Assembly: GCF_000299915.1 (NCBI RefSeq)
Contig: NZ_AMRI01000018.1
Span: 24,016-88,015 of the forward strand
Length of the DNA stretch: 64,000 nt
Direction of reading: 5' to 3'
From: Gallaecimonas xiamenensis 3-C-1
GTDB lineage: Bacteria; Pseudomonadota; Gammaproteobacteria; Enterobacterales; Gallaecimonadaceae
The notes below the pieces were generated by a model. It was not told the origin of the DNA. It searched no databases and saw only the letters and a list, made by a program, of their open reading frames with translations. Shown here piece after piece: positions 63,846 through 64,000 of this stretch. Numbering within the stretch: position 1 is the first letter of the stretch; each line of letters starts with the position of its first letter. Both the position numbers and the translations under genes were made by a program.

Positions 63846-64000
63846 GCCGGCCTCTTGGCCAGCACATAGATATAGCGGGCCAGGCTGCGATTAATCCGGA
63901 TGCTTGGCTAGCACATGGATATAACGGGCCAGGCTGCGATTAAGCCGGCCGCTTGGCCAGCACATGGATATAGCGGGCCAGGCTGCGATTAAGCCGGCCG
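63844..64000. repeat. 49-bp tandem repeat, three full copies and a partial at the window edge
   Basis: Units at 63844-63892, 63893-63941 and 63942-63990, with a further start at 63991 running out of the window. Units 2 and 3 differ from each other at a few positions and unit 1 is slightly diverged. On the minus strand each unit contains a coding-like stretch ending LARYIHVLAKRPA then TAA, suggesting tandem duplication of the 3' end of a gene that lies beyond the window. Confidence 0.85.

Overview
The window is a gene-dense, GC-rich stretch (roughly 60-65% G+C by eye) of a gammaproteobacterial chromosome. The gene content (Lpt/Lol lipid A and lipoprotein genes, CsiV, PsrA-type fatty acid regulation, CLCA_X protein, PHA depolymerase, many c-di-GMP and chemosensory proteins) suggests a free-living, probably marine or aquatic genus such as Gallaecimonas or a relative; that placement is an inference, not a proof. 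No tRNA, rRNA, CRISPR array, prophage or complete insertion sequence was seen.

Layout. 1-5.7 kb: two overlapping RND efflux permease genes (the first cut by the window edge) closed by a hairpin terminator. 5.7-9.7 kb: a small Cys-rich membrane protein, a three-PAS hybrid histidine kinase and a response regulator. 9.7-18.0 kb (minus strand): a complete chemosensory operon, STAS-cheY-cheA-cheW-cheW-receptor-cheR-cheD-cheB. The receptor is soluble, has three PAS repeats and ends in a WxF-type CheR tether. 18-20.7 kb: a CLCA_X protein, a BenE-like benzoate transporter and a divergent XRE-cupin regulator with two near-palindromic sites between them. 20.7-26.5 kb (minus): kdsB-ycaR-lpxK-msbA-comEC, then DUF2062 and lolCDE with a divergent PilZ gene. 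From memory this order resembles the Pseudomonas aeruginosa PA2979-PA2989 block. 30.8-36.9 kb: aguA-aguB (agmatine to putrescine), mfd and csiV. 37-39.7 kb: a periplasmic binding protein coupled to a membrane sensor with a degenerate GGDEF-like domain. 39.7-43.8 kb (minus): nagZ, fadE and psrA; psrA has two AAAC-N-GTTT operator-like sites at its start.

43.8-44.15 kb is the one long gap. It holds a candidate small RNA or leader ending in a strong terminator. 44.1-50.5 kb carries small envelope proteins, a YicG-type channel, an unusual triple fusion (cysteine desulfurase + persulfide-dioxygenase-like MBL + rhodanese) behind two tandem ATATTC-N7-GAATAT operators, a 57-residue membrane protein, an amidohydrolase and an alkyltransferase-like protein. 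50.5-56.1 kb has lipoproteins, an inactive/active M16 peptidase pair and an HD-GYP phosphodiesterase. 56.2-63.8 kb has a PepSY membrane protein behind a Fur box, PHA depolymerase, a lipoprotein M1 aminopeptidase, a YIP1 protein, an SDR and thiD. The window ends in a 49-bp tandem repeat that runs off the edge.

The best candidate for an undescribed system is the sulfur-handling fusion at 45.86-48.43 kb. Next are the binding-protein/degenerate-GGDEF sensor pair, the three-PAS chemosensory array and the candidate RNA at 43.94-44.03 kb.
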